Source: Polytrichum commune (Eukaryota; Streptophyta; Polytrichopsida; Polytrichales; Polytrichaceae). Taken from it: a stretch of DNA of 64,000 nt. The translations under genes and the position numbers were made by a program. The first letter of the stretch is position 1. The number at the start of each line of letters is the position of its first letter. The stretch is from the NCBI GenBank assembly GCA_950295325.1, contig OX485805.1, positions 55,516,758 to 55,580,757 on the forward strand, in the 5' to 3' direction. The notes under the pieces were generated by a model. That model worked only from the letters and a program-made list of their open reading frames with translations. It searched no databases and was not told where the DNA came from. Below, in pieces: positions 35,190 through 44,637 of the stretch.

Positions 35190-37255
35190 TTATACACATC
35201 CTTAGACACGTAACTCTTAATCGGTGTGTTGTAAGAAAACATAGCATCTTCCCATTCTTCCTCAAAAGAAGGTAAGTTACTTTCTAGGGGTTTTGATGGG
35301 GTCGTCCGTTTCTTTGGGTTAGGGGTTGATAATTTTTTATCATGAGGTTGTGATTCCTTAGCCAAAGTAACATTATTAATCGGGTAAGAATTCTGCCAAC
35401 TCAAAATGGCATTATCCGAATCATCATCCCTCATAGAGACGAAATATTCTCCTATCCCTACGGGATTATAGGATCTTTGGTGATTACCAATGTTATGAAT
35501 GGATTGAATTGGACTATCCTCAGATTCAGTCTCATATCCGTCAGTAGTGAATTCGATTCCCTCATCTTGAGTCTCGCCTTGGTACCGTGTAGGAAACAAA
35601 GGTAAGACCATTTTATCTTTACCTTTACCTAAGGTAAGTGTTCCTTTACCCCAATCTTCCTTAGCTTCCGCTGTAATCAACCATGGCCTTCCTAATATTC
35701 CCGGTATAGGTTGTATGGCATCAGTGGTTCGGAAAACAACAAAATCAATTTTATATTCCTGACCCGCGATTTGGACTGGTACTTGAGGTAATTGTCCCAA
35801 AGGTCTAGTACGAGTATGATCTGCCATTTTAAGGATAATAGAAGTAGGGACCATGTTAGTGAGTCCTAATTCTTCCATGGTCTCTATACTCATCAAATTG
35901 ACACTAGACCCAGTGTCGACTTGAAATCCGGTCACTAAAACTCCATCAATTATAACATCTACCGCCGGTGCGCCTGGATCTTGGCTAAGGGTAATATCAT
36001 TTACTTCCACAACTTTGGCGCGTTTGCGGATCATTGCCGACCCCAGAGTGGTACGACATTGAGGTGCAACTGCCAGGAGTTGCCTCATGGTAATTTGAGG
36101 TCGTAAATTATCCAGGTCTTTCATTATATCATATTGTTGTAATCCTTTAGCCAATTCCATAGTTCGGGGTTGTTTTGAACTCGACCTAGACTTAAAATTC
36201 CTAATATGAGGTACTTGGTAAGGTGTCCTATTAGAATGGGTCGCTGTTGGCTGACTCCATGAATTAGTGGATGTGGATGGTCTTTCCAAAATAGTATAAG
36301 GTTTCTGAGGTACGGTTGGGGTTGGTAAAGGTATCGGTACTGGTTGCACCAGCTCTACCTGCGGTAAAGAATTAGATGTGGTAGCAATCCCAGGTACCGC
36401 ATTTGGTTCCATTACTAACTTATTTTTGGGATCATTCTCTCGTAAATTATCCCTCAGTTCCTCAGCACTTGGCTCACTACTATTTTCATCCAGTATAGGA
36501 TAAGGTTCTGGGGGTGCTTTAGATCTCGTAATCACGGCATTCACTTTTCGTACTCTAGGTAATGGGGTAGAAAAGTGTTGTATATGATTGACATCTCTAG
36601 CACCTCGTTCTTCATCCTCAGGATCTTGGATCCTTACTCGTTTTCCGTTCTTCCAATCCCTATCGTTAGATGGGTAATCTTTTTTAGGGTGGGGACACTC
36701 ATCTGTGGGGTGTCCTGCTGTCTTGCAGTTACCACACAAAGGAACGTAATCCTGTGGTTTCTTAGGATTTGGACAATTATTAGCATAGTGTCCAAGTTCT
36801 TTGCACCTATAACAAACAGGATATTTTCGAGGATCATCCTGATTTGAATCAAACCTCGAATAATTTTGATTATAAGGTGGGGGTCGGTTCCAATTGGAAG
36901 AGTCATTGTTTTGATTCCAATTTGAACGCCCCGGAAACTGTAAAGGTACCGGTCGGCGATTAAAATTCCTCTTAGGATTATACGTTGAGTTAGGTCCTGG
37001 TCCATTTCGTTCTTGTTGCCAAGGACGAGACGGGCCACTATCCACTTGATTAACGACCTTTTGTTGTTTAAGGTTCCAACACTCTTGGACGGCATGATTC
37101 CCTCCACAATATATGCATTTAGTCCGAAATCCTTTCGGAGTAGGGCATTCATTAGCAAGGTGACCCTGACCTTTACAATTGTGACACCACACATTGTTAC
37201 GCTCTTCTGTGGGTTGAGGTCTCTTAGGTCTGTTGTTGGCTACCTTAACTGACAA
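34988..37255 (-). CDS. Nucleocapsid zinc knuckles and aspartic protease of the young gypsy element
   Basis: A 755-codon frame that continues the gag frame after one in-frame TAA (37258-37256). Four knuckles are visible near its start: CHNCKGQGHLANEC (24-37), CIYCGGNHAVQEC, CYRCKELGHYANNC and CGNCKTAGHPTDEC. A long Pro-rich linker follows. The protease has its catalytic VDTGSSVNL with Asp at about residue 447 and the family block ILGRPWL. The frame ends with TGA at 34990-34988, overlapping the ATG of the pol frame in ATGA. The codon after the TAA is TTG, so the piece is probably made as part of a gag fusion and not from its own start. Confidence 0.9.
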   Translation of the reverse strand: MSVKVANNRPKRPQPTEERNNVWCHNCKGQGHLANECPTPKGFRTKCIYCGGNHAVQECWNLKQQKVVNQVDSGPSRPWQQERNGPGPNSTYNPKRNFNRRPVPLQFPGRSNWNQNNDSSNWNRPPPYNQNYSRFDSNQDDPRKYPVCYRCKELGHYANNCPNPKKPQDYVPLCGNCKTAGHPTDECPHPKKDYPSNDRDWKNGKRVRIQDPEDEERGARDVNHIQHFSTPLPRVRKVNAVITRSKAPPEPYPILDENSSEPSAEELRDNLRENDPKNKLVMEPNAVPGIATTSNSLPQVELVQPVPIPLPTPTVPQKPYTILERPSTSTNSWSQPTATHSNRTPYQVPHIRNFKSRSSSKQPRTMELAKGLQQYDIMKDLDNLRPQITMRQLLAVAPQCRTTLGSAMIRKRAKVVEVNDITLSQDPGAPAVDVIIDGVLVTGFQVDTGSSVNLMSIETMEELGLTNMVPTSIILKMADHTRTRPLGQLPQVPVQIAGQEYKIDFVVFRTTDAIQPIPGILGRPWLITAEAKEDWGKGTLTLGKGKDKMVLPLFPTRYQGETQDEGIEFTTDGYETESEDSPIQSIHNIGNHQRSYNPVGIGEYFVSMRDDDSDNAILSWQNSYPINNVTLAKESQPHDKKLSTPNPKKRTTPSKPLESNLPSFEEEWEDAMFSYNTPIKSYVSKDVYKEMNLGTEEVMRNYPRPNGSIGIISLKEISKYLHGHIRILEESLLKYANIKLYSRKERLQSGKDNTV
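35111..35117 (-). promoter_or_regulatory. Candidate -1 ribosomal frameshift site (T TTA AAA)
   Basis: In the gag-pro zero frame the codons read T TTA AAA, a canonical X XXY YYZ heptamer. It lies inside the 202-nt overlap (34988-35189) with pol. A -1 shift here joins the protease frame to the RT frame just before RNIKVFAWTY. I see only a weak AU hairpin right after it and a 5-bp AGGAG/CTCCT stem about 45 nt downstream, so the stimulator is uncertain. Confidence 0.6.
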
Positions 37256-38431
37256 TTATGACAATTGTTTTGTGAGGTTCCATATAGCATTGTCATACTT
37301 ATCACTCATAGGTTCCTGTTGAGGAGCCTTATTAATTGCAGGTGGTGTATACAATGGTGCACTCGGATTTCGCACATATGGTGCGTCAGTGACATAGTAA
37401 TGATTATTCTCAGTGATAGGGAATGTTCCCGTGTGTGAGGGTATAGGATTATTGGAATAAGTATTGTCAGTGTATATGACCAATTCATTTTCCAATCTAC
37501 ACTCCTCCCATGTTTTTGCCCTCGCATAGGCCTGGGCATATGTAGCGGTGGCTCCTTCCTTAACATAAGTTCGTAGTTCCAGGGGGTGTAATCCACCAAT
37601 AAATATACTCATAAGAAAATCATCTGGGATTTGATGATTGCCCATGCGTTGCAAGATATCTTGCATTCTGCCATAATAGTTATCAACTCTCTCATTGATG
37701 CCCATTCTGACAGTACGCAATTTTTCTTTTAGACTAGTGGCAAAGCCTAATGGTCTAAAATGAGCTAGAAATGCATTCTTTAATGCATTCCAGTTAGCAA
37801 ACGCAGGTTGTCTTTGATACCACGCAAAGGCATCTTCCTGTAGGGATGCAGCAAAAACTTCTTGAAATTTAGCGGCCGGCACATCATTGGCCTGACATGT
37901 AATTTCAAACTTTGCTACATGGGTATCGGGATCTGATCCTGGCCTTCCAAGGAAATATGGGATGTGTACTAAGTTATGAATCCTTGGAACACCTGGTATA
38001 TTAGCCATTACAACTTGGGGTACTGGTAAAGGTAAAGGTAATGGTATAAAAGACTGTGATATTGTTGGTGTTGGTAAAGATGGAGGTGGTGGATGAGGCT
38101 GAGGTACAGGAGGTTGTGGTGTCACGACTTGGGAACTCCCTGAGGTTGAACCAAAATAAAGTTGTTGAGGTTTAAGAGGGGATAATGTTTCCTCTTGATT
38201 TTGATATTGTGCAGAGTTTAGATTGGCTGCTTTTGGTTCAGTGTCAGACTGTTCTTTTTGCAACTTAATGACGGACCTTAACCAACTCTTTCTTCTCTCA
38301 ATTTTCCTCTTCCGATAGTCCCTAGCAATGGCACGATCCTCTCTAGCCTTGTCATTGGCTGCCTTTCTTACTGAGGCTGTTTGTGCGTGGGATCTATCAT
38401 GTGCAGTTTCCAGTATGGAAGTTGCATATGA
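37256..38431 (-). CDS. gag capsid region of the young gypsy element, no upstream ATG, ends at in-frame TAA
   Basis: An open frame from 38431 to a TAA at 37258-37256. The retrotransposon gag (capsid) domain is clear: FAWYQRQPAFANWNALKNAF, then FRPLGFATSLKEKLRTVRMG and YYGRMQDILQRMG. It is preceded by a Pro-rich stretch and, at the N-end, a basic segment (RDYRKRKIERRKSW). The first in-frame ATG is at 38008, just before the capsid domain, yet the frame is open and compositionally gag-like for 420 nt before it. A non-ATG start or splicing from the leader ORFs is therefore possible. The TAA separates capsid from the zinc knuckles; the frame is otherwise continuous. Confidence 0.85.
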   Translation of the reverse strand, partial: SYATSILETAHDRSHAQTASVRKAANDKAREDRAIARDYRKRKIERRKSWLRSVIKLQKEQSDTEPKAANLNSAQYQNQEETLSPLKPQQLYFGSTSGSSQVVTPQPPVPQPHPPPPSLPTPTISQSFIPLPLPLPVPQVVMANIPGVPRIHNLVHIPYFLGRPGSDPDTHVAKFEITCQANDVPAAKFQEVFAASLQEDAFAWYQRQPAFANWNALKNAFLAHFRPLGFATSLKEKLRTVRMGINERVDNYYGRMQDILQRMGNHQIPDDFLMSIFIGGLHPLELRTYVKEGATATYAQAYARAKTWEECRLENELVIYTDNTYSNNPIPSHTGTFPITENNHYYVTDAPYVRNPSAPLYTPPAINKAPQQEPMSDKYDNAIWNLTKQLS

Positions 38432-38448
38432 TCATACGTAACTAGACC

Positions 38449-38994
38449 CTATGTCATGTTTTGCCTATTGTACCCAATCCGCCTTCTTCCATTCAAGAAC
38501 AATTTTGTAAAATTCACAAAGTTTTTGCCTTGAAGTGAGGAATCAGAAAAATCGGGTATGTTAACACTTGAACAAGGATCAAAAGGTCCGTAGAAAAAAC
38601 GAGCTTCAGTACTAGTGAAAAGCCCTCCGTTCCAACAACCGTAGCCAAACTTGTTGATTGGAAAGTTGTCAGCCTTATATTGGCTGTAAATAAGGAACAA
38701 GAATCTTAGATCAACTCTCAACCTAGGGTAACCTTTGTTAATGATGATTTCATTAAAACCCTCACCATTATTCCAAATCTTATTCAATATCCTTTCTTGA
38801 AGGTGAATGGGTAAATTACGGAAATTGCCTAAAAATCCTTTTGGGTAAATGGGATGGTTTGGTCCTATGTGGATTCCTACTCCCCAGAAGGATGCTTTGT
38901 AAAAACGGTATAAAGCAGTAAACAAATGGGGTCCTTCGTATAACTCACTCTCAAGGGTGCTCACCCTTTGCGGGGAAAGCTCCCATGGCCACAT
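38449..38994 (-). CDS. Leader ORF b of the young gypsy element, unknown function
   Basis: A 181-codon frame from the ATG at 38994, lying between leader ORF a and gag. The product is aromatic and Asn/Gly-rich (for example ALYRFYKASFWGVGIHIG, GFLGNFRNLPIHLQ, GYGCWNGGLFTSTEARFFYG). I recognise no domain, signal peptide or membrane helix. It ends 18 nt before the gag open frame begins, in a different frame. It could be a separate protein or an exon joined to gag. Confidence 0.55.
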   Translation of the reverse strand: MWPWELSPQRVSTLESELYEGPHLFTALYRFYKASFWGVGIHIGPNHPIYPKGFLGNFRNLPIHLQERILNKIWNNGEGFNEIIINKGYPRLRVDLRFLFLIYSQYKADNFPINKFGYGCWNGGLFTSTEARFFYGPFDPCSSVNIPDFSDSSLQGKNFVNFTKLFLNGRRRIGYNRQNMT

Positions 38995-39031
38995 TGTGAA
39001 AAAGGACACATTAGTGTCAAGAATGATTCAC

Positions 39032-39415
39032 TCATAAGAAATCAGTTTGGACTCCAATTGTACGGGTTGACACTTTTGACTTCCACCTTTCTACACTTTT
39101 AACTTTAGACTTAAGTTTGTTCAATTCACAATCCTTCGAGTAATGTCCTAGACCTTTACAGGTCCAACACACTATTTGAGGGTATGCTTCCTGTTGACAA
39201 GTATTTAGGCTCTGTTTCTTCTCAACTGACAGGTCAACTAGCGGTCTAAGTTGACACTTACAAATTTCTTTAACAATCTTCTCAACGGCTTCTTCAAAGC
39301 CGACAATTTGTAACTCTCCCAAAGGGCTCTCGGAAAGTCCAAAGGGTGTATATTTAAAGGGGAAATTCAAGGATTCTCTATGACCCCTAGACTTCCATAT
39401 TCGGGGTTGATCCAT
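39032..39415 (-). CDS. Leader ORF a of the young gypsy element, with one CCHC zinc knuckle
   Basis: A 127-codon frame from the ATG at 39415, the first ATG-led ORF after the primer binding site. It carries CWTCKGLGHYSKDC, a C-x2-C-x4-H-x4-C knuckle, near its C-terminal third, then a basic Lys/Ser segment. A nucleic-acid-binding role is inferred from the knuckle. Tat/Ogre-type elements are known to have an extra ORF before gag, but a free-standing CCHC protein in that place is unusual. Confidence 0.6.
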   Translation of the reverse strand: MDQPRIWKSRGHRESLNFPFKYTPFGLSESPLGELQIVGFEEAVEKIVKEICKCQLRPLVDLSVEKKQSLNTCQQEAYPQIVCWTCKGLGHYSKDCELNKLKSKVKSVERWKSKVSTRTIGVQTDFL

Positions 39416-39638
39416 GAATTAAACATTGATGCTAAATCTAGGCAGTTGGTTTTTTGATATAATTGTGAAGTTAAATTACGACTTTAGGATTGAGTAAAAG
39501 TATAAGAAATAGTTGTGAACTTATTTCTTTACTTTACGAATCCCTCAAAGTCTTAATTTAAATTCCTTCTTCAAAAACTCAAGCCTCTTAGTATTTCTTA
39601 ACACCCTTGTCTACCTAGACTTAGATCGACCGAAGCCT

Positions 39639-39656
39639 TCCCCGGCAGCGGCGCCA
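39639..39656 (-). promoter_or_regulatory. Primer binding site, tRNA-Asp type
   Basis: On the minus strand TGGCGCCGCTGCCGGGGA lies 3 nt inside the 5' LTR. It is close to the TGGCGCCGTTGCCGGGGA site, complementary to the 3' end of plant tRNA-Asp, used by Athila/Tat-type elements. It differs at one base. Confidence 0.85.
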
Positions 39657-39659
39657 AAA

Positions 39660-41450
39660 TGTAGTTAGCTTTTTGGTTACAAACAAACCCAGGGAACAAT
39701 CAGGGAAGACTTAAAAGGTGATTCTTATATATTCTAGGTGTCTTAAACAAGGTTTGTTAGGTAAAACACAAGGTTATAACACTTCATTTCCATTTAGGTG
39801 TATCAATTAGTTTACGGGCAGGGGTAAAACACCTAAAAGATCACTCCATAGCAGTGCATGCAAGAGTGACAGTCTCTCACCTCACTTTACTTTTCATGGC
39901 AATTGTCTGGCAGTGAATTCCTTTTATTAGAACCAAGTGCGGTGCACAAACATAGGCACAGCCATCGACTATAGTCTTTGCATAAGTATCATCATCATGT
40001 CTTAATTATCAAAGCCAAGGGCACTTTGATCTTTGCTATAGTCTTTAGATTCATATTAGCATAATACACATTTGATTATAGTCTTCAATATAGTCTGTAC
40101 GCATTATAAGTCATATATCCAACAACACCATAGGCTGGAAGCCCGTATGTTCAATTATTAATCAATTACAAATCAACGAGGTTAGAATTACCCTTTCCTG
40201 GATTAGGTAACATTCAGCTAGTGACTGCATTGTCCTTTCGGCTTCTCACCAAGGTAACTGTTCAAGGCTATAGTCTTCCCACTAGGCCCTTTCATCTCCC
40301 AGCATGACTATTGCCTTCTCAATCCATTAAGTTTACTTATACTTAGGATTACAAACACACATATATTCTCATTGGACTCATACAGATTCTTTGATTTCAT
40401 TCAATCAACTTATTAGCTTGTGTCATCACTTCCTTTATTAATTTCACATCCTTACTCCATTGAAATGAAGCTCTCAGATTTACATTCGATTACACCATGG
40501 CAATCATCTCTCAGGATCCCTCTTAATTTCCCCAGTCTATAGTCTTATCCTAATTGGGTCTTCCCTGGTCTCTCAGGGAAATTCCCTCATCAATCACCAA
40601 GACTATAGCCTTCACCCAGGGTAATTGAGAATGAAATCTCATCATACCTTACCACAGGAAGGTAACTTCCCAGACTATTGCCTTATGATGAGAGGTGATC
40701 TCAGCTATTAATGCAGACCATTGCCTGGCCATGCTCACTTTCTCTAATTCATTATATAAGGATAAACTTAGTCTATGGCCTGGTCATGTAATTGAGATAC
40801 TCAATATTGTGGATTCAAATGAACTTGCAATCAATCATACACAACGCTCAAGGCTATAAACTGTAGTCACTGTAGCAAGGTAGAAACAATTCCAACAACA
40901 GTAACTCCTACACTTTGCAATCCCTGCAAAGTGTTCTGACACACAAACACAGACTATAGCCCTGACAATCATTTCAAATCAGTCTTCCATCCCAATATCA
41001 GACTATAGCCTGAACTCACAATAAATATTCAATAGACACAACAATAGAAACAAAGTAGTTCTCTCACAATGTAATAATTCAGGATTCACTCCCATGTAAA
41101 TAATTATTGAATATTGATCAATGATACATCAAAAGACTATTGACTGGCACAACAACAGTGCATCCTCTTACAGACAATACTTTCAAAGTTCTAAAAACAT
41201 TGGAGTTCAATCTCTATCCCAGAGATGACTGACTTCTTTCTTACCTCCCCCTTCCTTTATACTTTGTGAGGAGTCCTCTCTAGCCCTACATCCTTTCATA
41301 TCAGACTATAGCCTTGGAAGTTATGCTTTTCGGGATCTGAAGACTATAGTCTGTTCACATGGACAGTATCTTAAGATTTCAGTGTAGATTTTGTCCCTTT
41401 TTACACTGAATTCTAATTTTCAAAAAGATAAACTAAAAATCGCTATCACA
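39660..41450 (-). repeat. 5' LTR of the young gypsy element
   Basis: A 1791-bp LTR, the same length as the left copy. It carries the promoter: a TATA-box candidate on the minus strand at about 41262-41254 (gtataaagg). The same palindromic motif set is present. It abuts the target duplication gtccc at 41451-41455. Confidence 0.95.
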
Positions 41451-41455
41451 GTCCC

Positions 41456-42140
41456 TTGCCTATTATGTACTTACAATATTGATGGAGTTTGGATTTTTCG
41501 GGACCACTTATTCCTACACCACGTGGGGCAAAGTATGTTTTGGTGATGATAGTAAGTGGATTGAACTTGTTGTTTTACCTCAAAATTCATCCAAGTTGGT
41601 AGTCGCTGCAATTATGGATCGTGTTTAAGCACGTTTTGGAGCACATGTTGAGGTGTTACATGATCAAGGAAGGGAGTTTTTTGTTTCCTTTGAGGAGTTA
41701 TGTACTAAAGCCCTTATCGATCATCGCACTACATCACGCAATCATCCAGAAGCGGATGGTTTGGCTGAACGTATCGTTCAAATGGTCAAACAAGGTTTGT
41801 GTGAACATGGTTTATTTCGAGGCAACCATCATGATTGGGACCTTATGATTCTATGGATAGCCATGTGTTATTGATTCAGTAGACAAACATCATTGGCTTC
41901 TTATAGTCCTCACCAATTGTTGTATGGAAGGGAACCTATGTTGTCAAGTTTTGTTCGAGAAAAACATAATCCAATTGTGGACTTGGATGACCTAGACGTT
42001 TGGGCTCAATATCTACATGAAGGAGCCAATTTCTTCAAATGCGCCATGCATATGGCCATGGAGAATTTGTCTATTGTCCAACACCATGATATTTTGCGAT
42101 ATGCTCGAATCCGTAGCGGTGTTGATCGATCTCAATTGTG
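41456..42140 (+). pseudogene. Integrase relic of the old gypsy element
   Basis: Plus-strand broken frames match the Ty3/gypsy integrase core: VLHDQGREFF (second Asp block), RNHPEADGLAERIVQMVKQG (third acidic block), HHDWDLMILWIAMCY, then SLASYSPHQLLYGREPML, the usual segment after the core. Stops and frame changes occur (for example at about 41627 and 41873). The left part continues from 25586-25692, on the other side of the young insertion. Confidence 0.8.
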
Positions 42141-42289
42141 AAAATTCTCCAAGGAAATTTATGTTTACATGCAACGTGAGGCGCCCACAACTTTGGACAT
42201 CAAAGCATGGCGTATAATCCTTCGTGTAAAGGATTCCTTTCTAAGGGGGATTCTGCTACTTGAGGGGAAGGATGAACAAGAGTGTTGAA

Positions 42290-42560
42290 AGCATTTTGAG
42301 TATTGCGCTCCTTGCCATCTTTCCATTGAGGGGACCTTGCATCCCGAATTGGCAGTGGTGCATGAAGGTCTTTCATATTTTATTTGTGGTGAAAAAAAAG
42401 GTGCGACAACCATGTTATTGTGTGGCACATGCCAACAAGGTTGGCATATGACATGCTTAATTCCGCCCTTGATTTCACTGTCTTCAGGTGATTGGATTTG
42501 CCCTCGATGTCGAAGACCCTTAGGACATGCTACGTCTTCGGGCAAACGTTGTTTGTATCT
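42290..42560 (+). pseudogene. PHD-finger-like segment after integrase in the old gypsy element
   Basis: The translation from 42385 to 42510 reads CGEKKGATTMLLCGTCQQG, then WHMTCLIPPLISLSSGDWI and CPRC. This matches the second half of a PHD finger: LLC..C...WH..CL.PPL....GDW.CP.C. An upstream YCAPC pair lies near 42300. It directly follows the integrase tail and precedes the polypurine tract, where chromoviruses carry a chromodomain. PHD fingers read histone H3 tails, so a targeting role is plausible by analogy. The first cysteine pair of the canonical finger is not cleanly present. Confidence 0.65.
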
Positions 42561-43275
42561 AGAAGGGAAATTCATTATTTTCATGACGATAACATTGTCA
42601 TTTTTTGTGACTAGGCGCCAAATATACAGCAAGGAAAAATTTGATAGGTGGATCGCAAAAAAAATCGACAACAATAAATTTCATAGGCGATTAATGATGG
42701 GACATCACATTTGTACCCAACCTACAAGTCTTGTTGTGATATTTATATCAAGTTATTCGTATGCTCGTTGGCCAACCCTTAACGTCAACTAAGGATGTGA
42801 AGAGATGTTGAGCTTCATCTTCGCCATGGCAATTGAACCAACTATATTAGTTTATGTAGGCCTAGCTGATTGATAGGGACATCTTTCCCAGCTAAGGGGG
42901 GTAATTGGAAGTGTGTTAGTAGCATTCTTGTTGTTGTTTTGTTATATGCTTTTAGGGTTATGTTTTTTCGCACGATGTGTTATGTGTAACAATGTATATT
43001 TACACGACATTTTTCACATGGCATGGTGTCGAGCACTAAATTACGTCTTGGTTAGTTAGTCTTTAAGATAATTAGTCATGTTACTTGGTTTATAGGCTAA
43101 GTTTTATGTTAGCTTAACCCTTGAGGTAGTAATTCAAATAAAAAGGGTTGTTTGGAAGTTACTTTTGTTATTTGGAACCTTGCCACCTTTGGAGGTCCTT
43201 GCCCCCACTTAAGGTTGGTTTGGAGGGGTTAAGACATGGCGGCTCCTTTGGCTTGGATTCTTGCCAAGTTGAGTC

Positions 43276-43304
<29 letters not shown>
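43276..43304. repeat. (GA)n microsatellite inside the 3' LTR
   Basis: About 14 GA dinucleotides. It replaces a short stretch present in the 5' LTR relic (between cttgccaagttgagt and gttgctccaaatatgg), so it arose within the LTR. Confidence 0.9.
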
Positions 43305-43306
<2 letters not shown>

Positions 43307-43446
43307 GCTCCAAATATGGCATATTGCTATTTAGTAAAGTTTAAAAGTCATTTTTCATCTCCTTGTACACTCTTGGATTCTCCCTGTGTAGAGTGAAAGA
43401 TAGCTCGCCTAATATGAATGGATATAGAGTTGTGTATGAATACTAA

Positions 43447-44637
43447 GGGGCAGTTTACACTATGGACCATGAAGTTGGACCAGGGCTCTGCAAGGCGACT
43501 GATTGGCTCTTGAAGTTGTCCCGGGACAACTTCGGTTTACACTAAGGAAAAAATGGCAGAGGGACCATGGAGGTTGAGGTCCCCAAAATATTAATTTTAA
43601 GGCCTAATAAATGCACTGACATGGTCCAACGGGTTTTGTGTTGAGAGAGGCAAGAGAGGTGGTCTGGTAGGAAAAGGCAAGGGCCCATGTCAAAGAAATG
43701 CCATTTCAAGAACGTTTTAACGAATCTACCTTTTATGTGCCTTAATTATATTATAGCCCTTGAGACATACCAACACTACCTTGCCCTACCCCTTAAACCG
43801 GCTTACACGTGTTTCATCAAACAACGCGGGACATCTAGAACTCAAGAATTCAAGTGCAGATTTGTTATTTTGGTCTACCAACTGCAATGTTTGGAATTTG
43901 GGGGCATGTAATATACCGCTGGAAAGGTCTTGAGAATACCTTCCCAACGGCATATTACACGCCCCAAAATGTTTAAAAAATACAGTTGAAAAAGGAAAAA
44001 GAAAAATACGTAGTCGTTTAGTGACTATAGATCAAGGTGGTCAAAAGAAGCGCAATGGGAAATCTTCTAACATTAATTATCAAAGAATTGAAATTTAGTG
44101 TTGAGCAAGGTTGGGTGGTAACAACATTAGATATAATCAAACACTAAATATCCTATTTAGTGTAGTGACAACACAAGGTACATTGAACATGTACAAATTG
44201 AATCGCTCATTTTTTTTTGTAAAACTTGTTGTGAGAAGATTTGCAAGCCACATCTTCGACACATTTAACAAGAAGTGAAGACAGTTGAAGCCCAAGAATT
44301 GACAAGAGAATGATCAAACTTTAAGGCGAAAAGAAGAAAAAACTAAGTGACAAGATAAGTGAAGGCATGTGTAGGCAAGTGAAGGCAAATTGAAGTCAAC
44401 AAAATTATCAAACTTCATTTTTTCCCAAAACTGCCCTTTTTGGGCTTATATTAAAAAAATCAGCACATCCACTTCTTGCCGCATGGTCATTCCTCTTGTT
44501 CCACATTCGGTTTACACCTAGTGAGGGGCCCATCGGCTTTGTAAATCAAAATTTTAAGAACTCGGACCATGAACTCATACCACGGAATAAGTCATCTTCC
44601 GTGGGACAAGTTCATGGTCTATGGTGTAAACCGCCCC
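43447..44637. mobile_element. Harbinger-like element, copy 2, inside the 3' LTR
   Basis: A 1191-bp element with terminal inverted repeats (ggggcagtttacactatgga; reverse complement of the right end ggggcggtttacaccata), flanked by TAA (43444-43446 and 44638-44640). It is inverted relative to copy 1. Shared inner blocks include a near-perfect dyad around cccgggacaacttc and a gccagc-free segment with tttagtgtagtgacaacac. No transposase is recognised. Confidence 0.8.

Larger units (their letters stand above)
25693..41450 (-). mobile_element. Young, near-complete Ty3/gypsy LTR retrotransposon, Athila/Tat-like, 15.8 kb
   Basis: The full element has two 1791-bp LTRs starting tg and ending ca, and a 5-bp target duplication gtccc (25688-25692 and 41451-41455). 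It has a tRNA-Asp-type primer binding site next to the right LTR and a polypurine tract next to the left LTR, so it reads on the minus strand. By eye the LTRs differ at two places only (25725/39692 and 27113/41080), which implies a recent insertion. The order in its own direction is leader ORFs, gag, zinc knuckles plus protease, RT-RNase H-integrase, spacer, large ORF. The RT active-site box FLDDFAVFG and the tRNA-Asp primer resemble plant Athila/Tat lineages. It inserted into the integrase of an older gypsy element, and the target rejoins across the gtccc duplication. Confidence 0.95.

Noticed and set aside
36634-37194. 186-codon minus-strand ORF inside the zinc-knuckle region
   Set aside because: It is a shadow frame of the nucleocapsid coding sequence with no domain.
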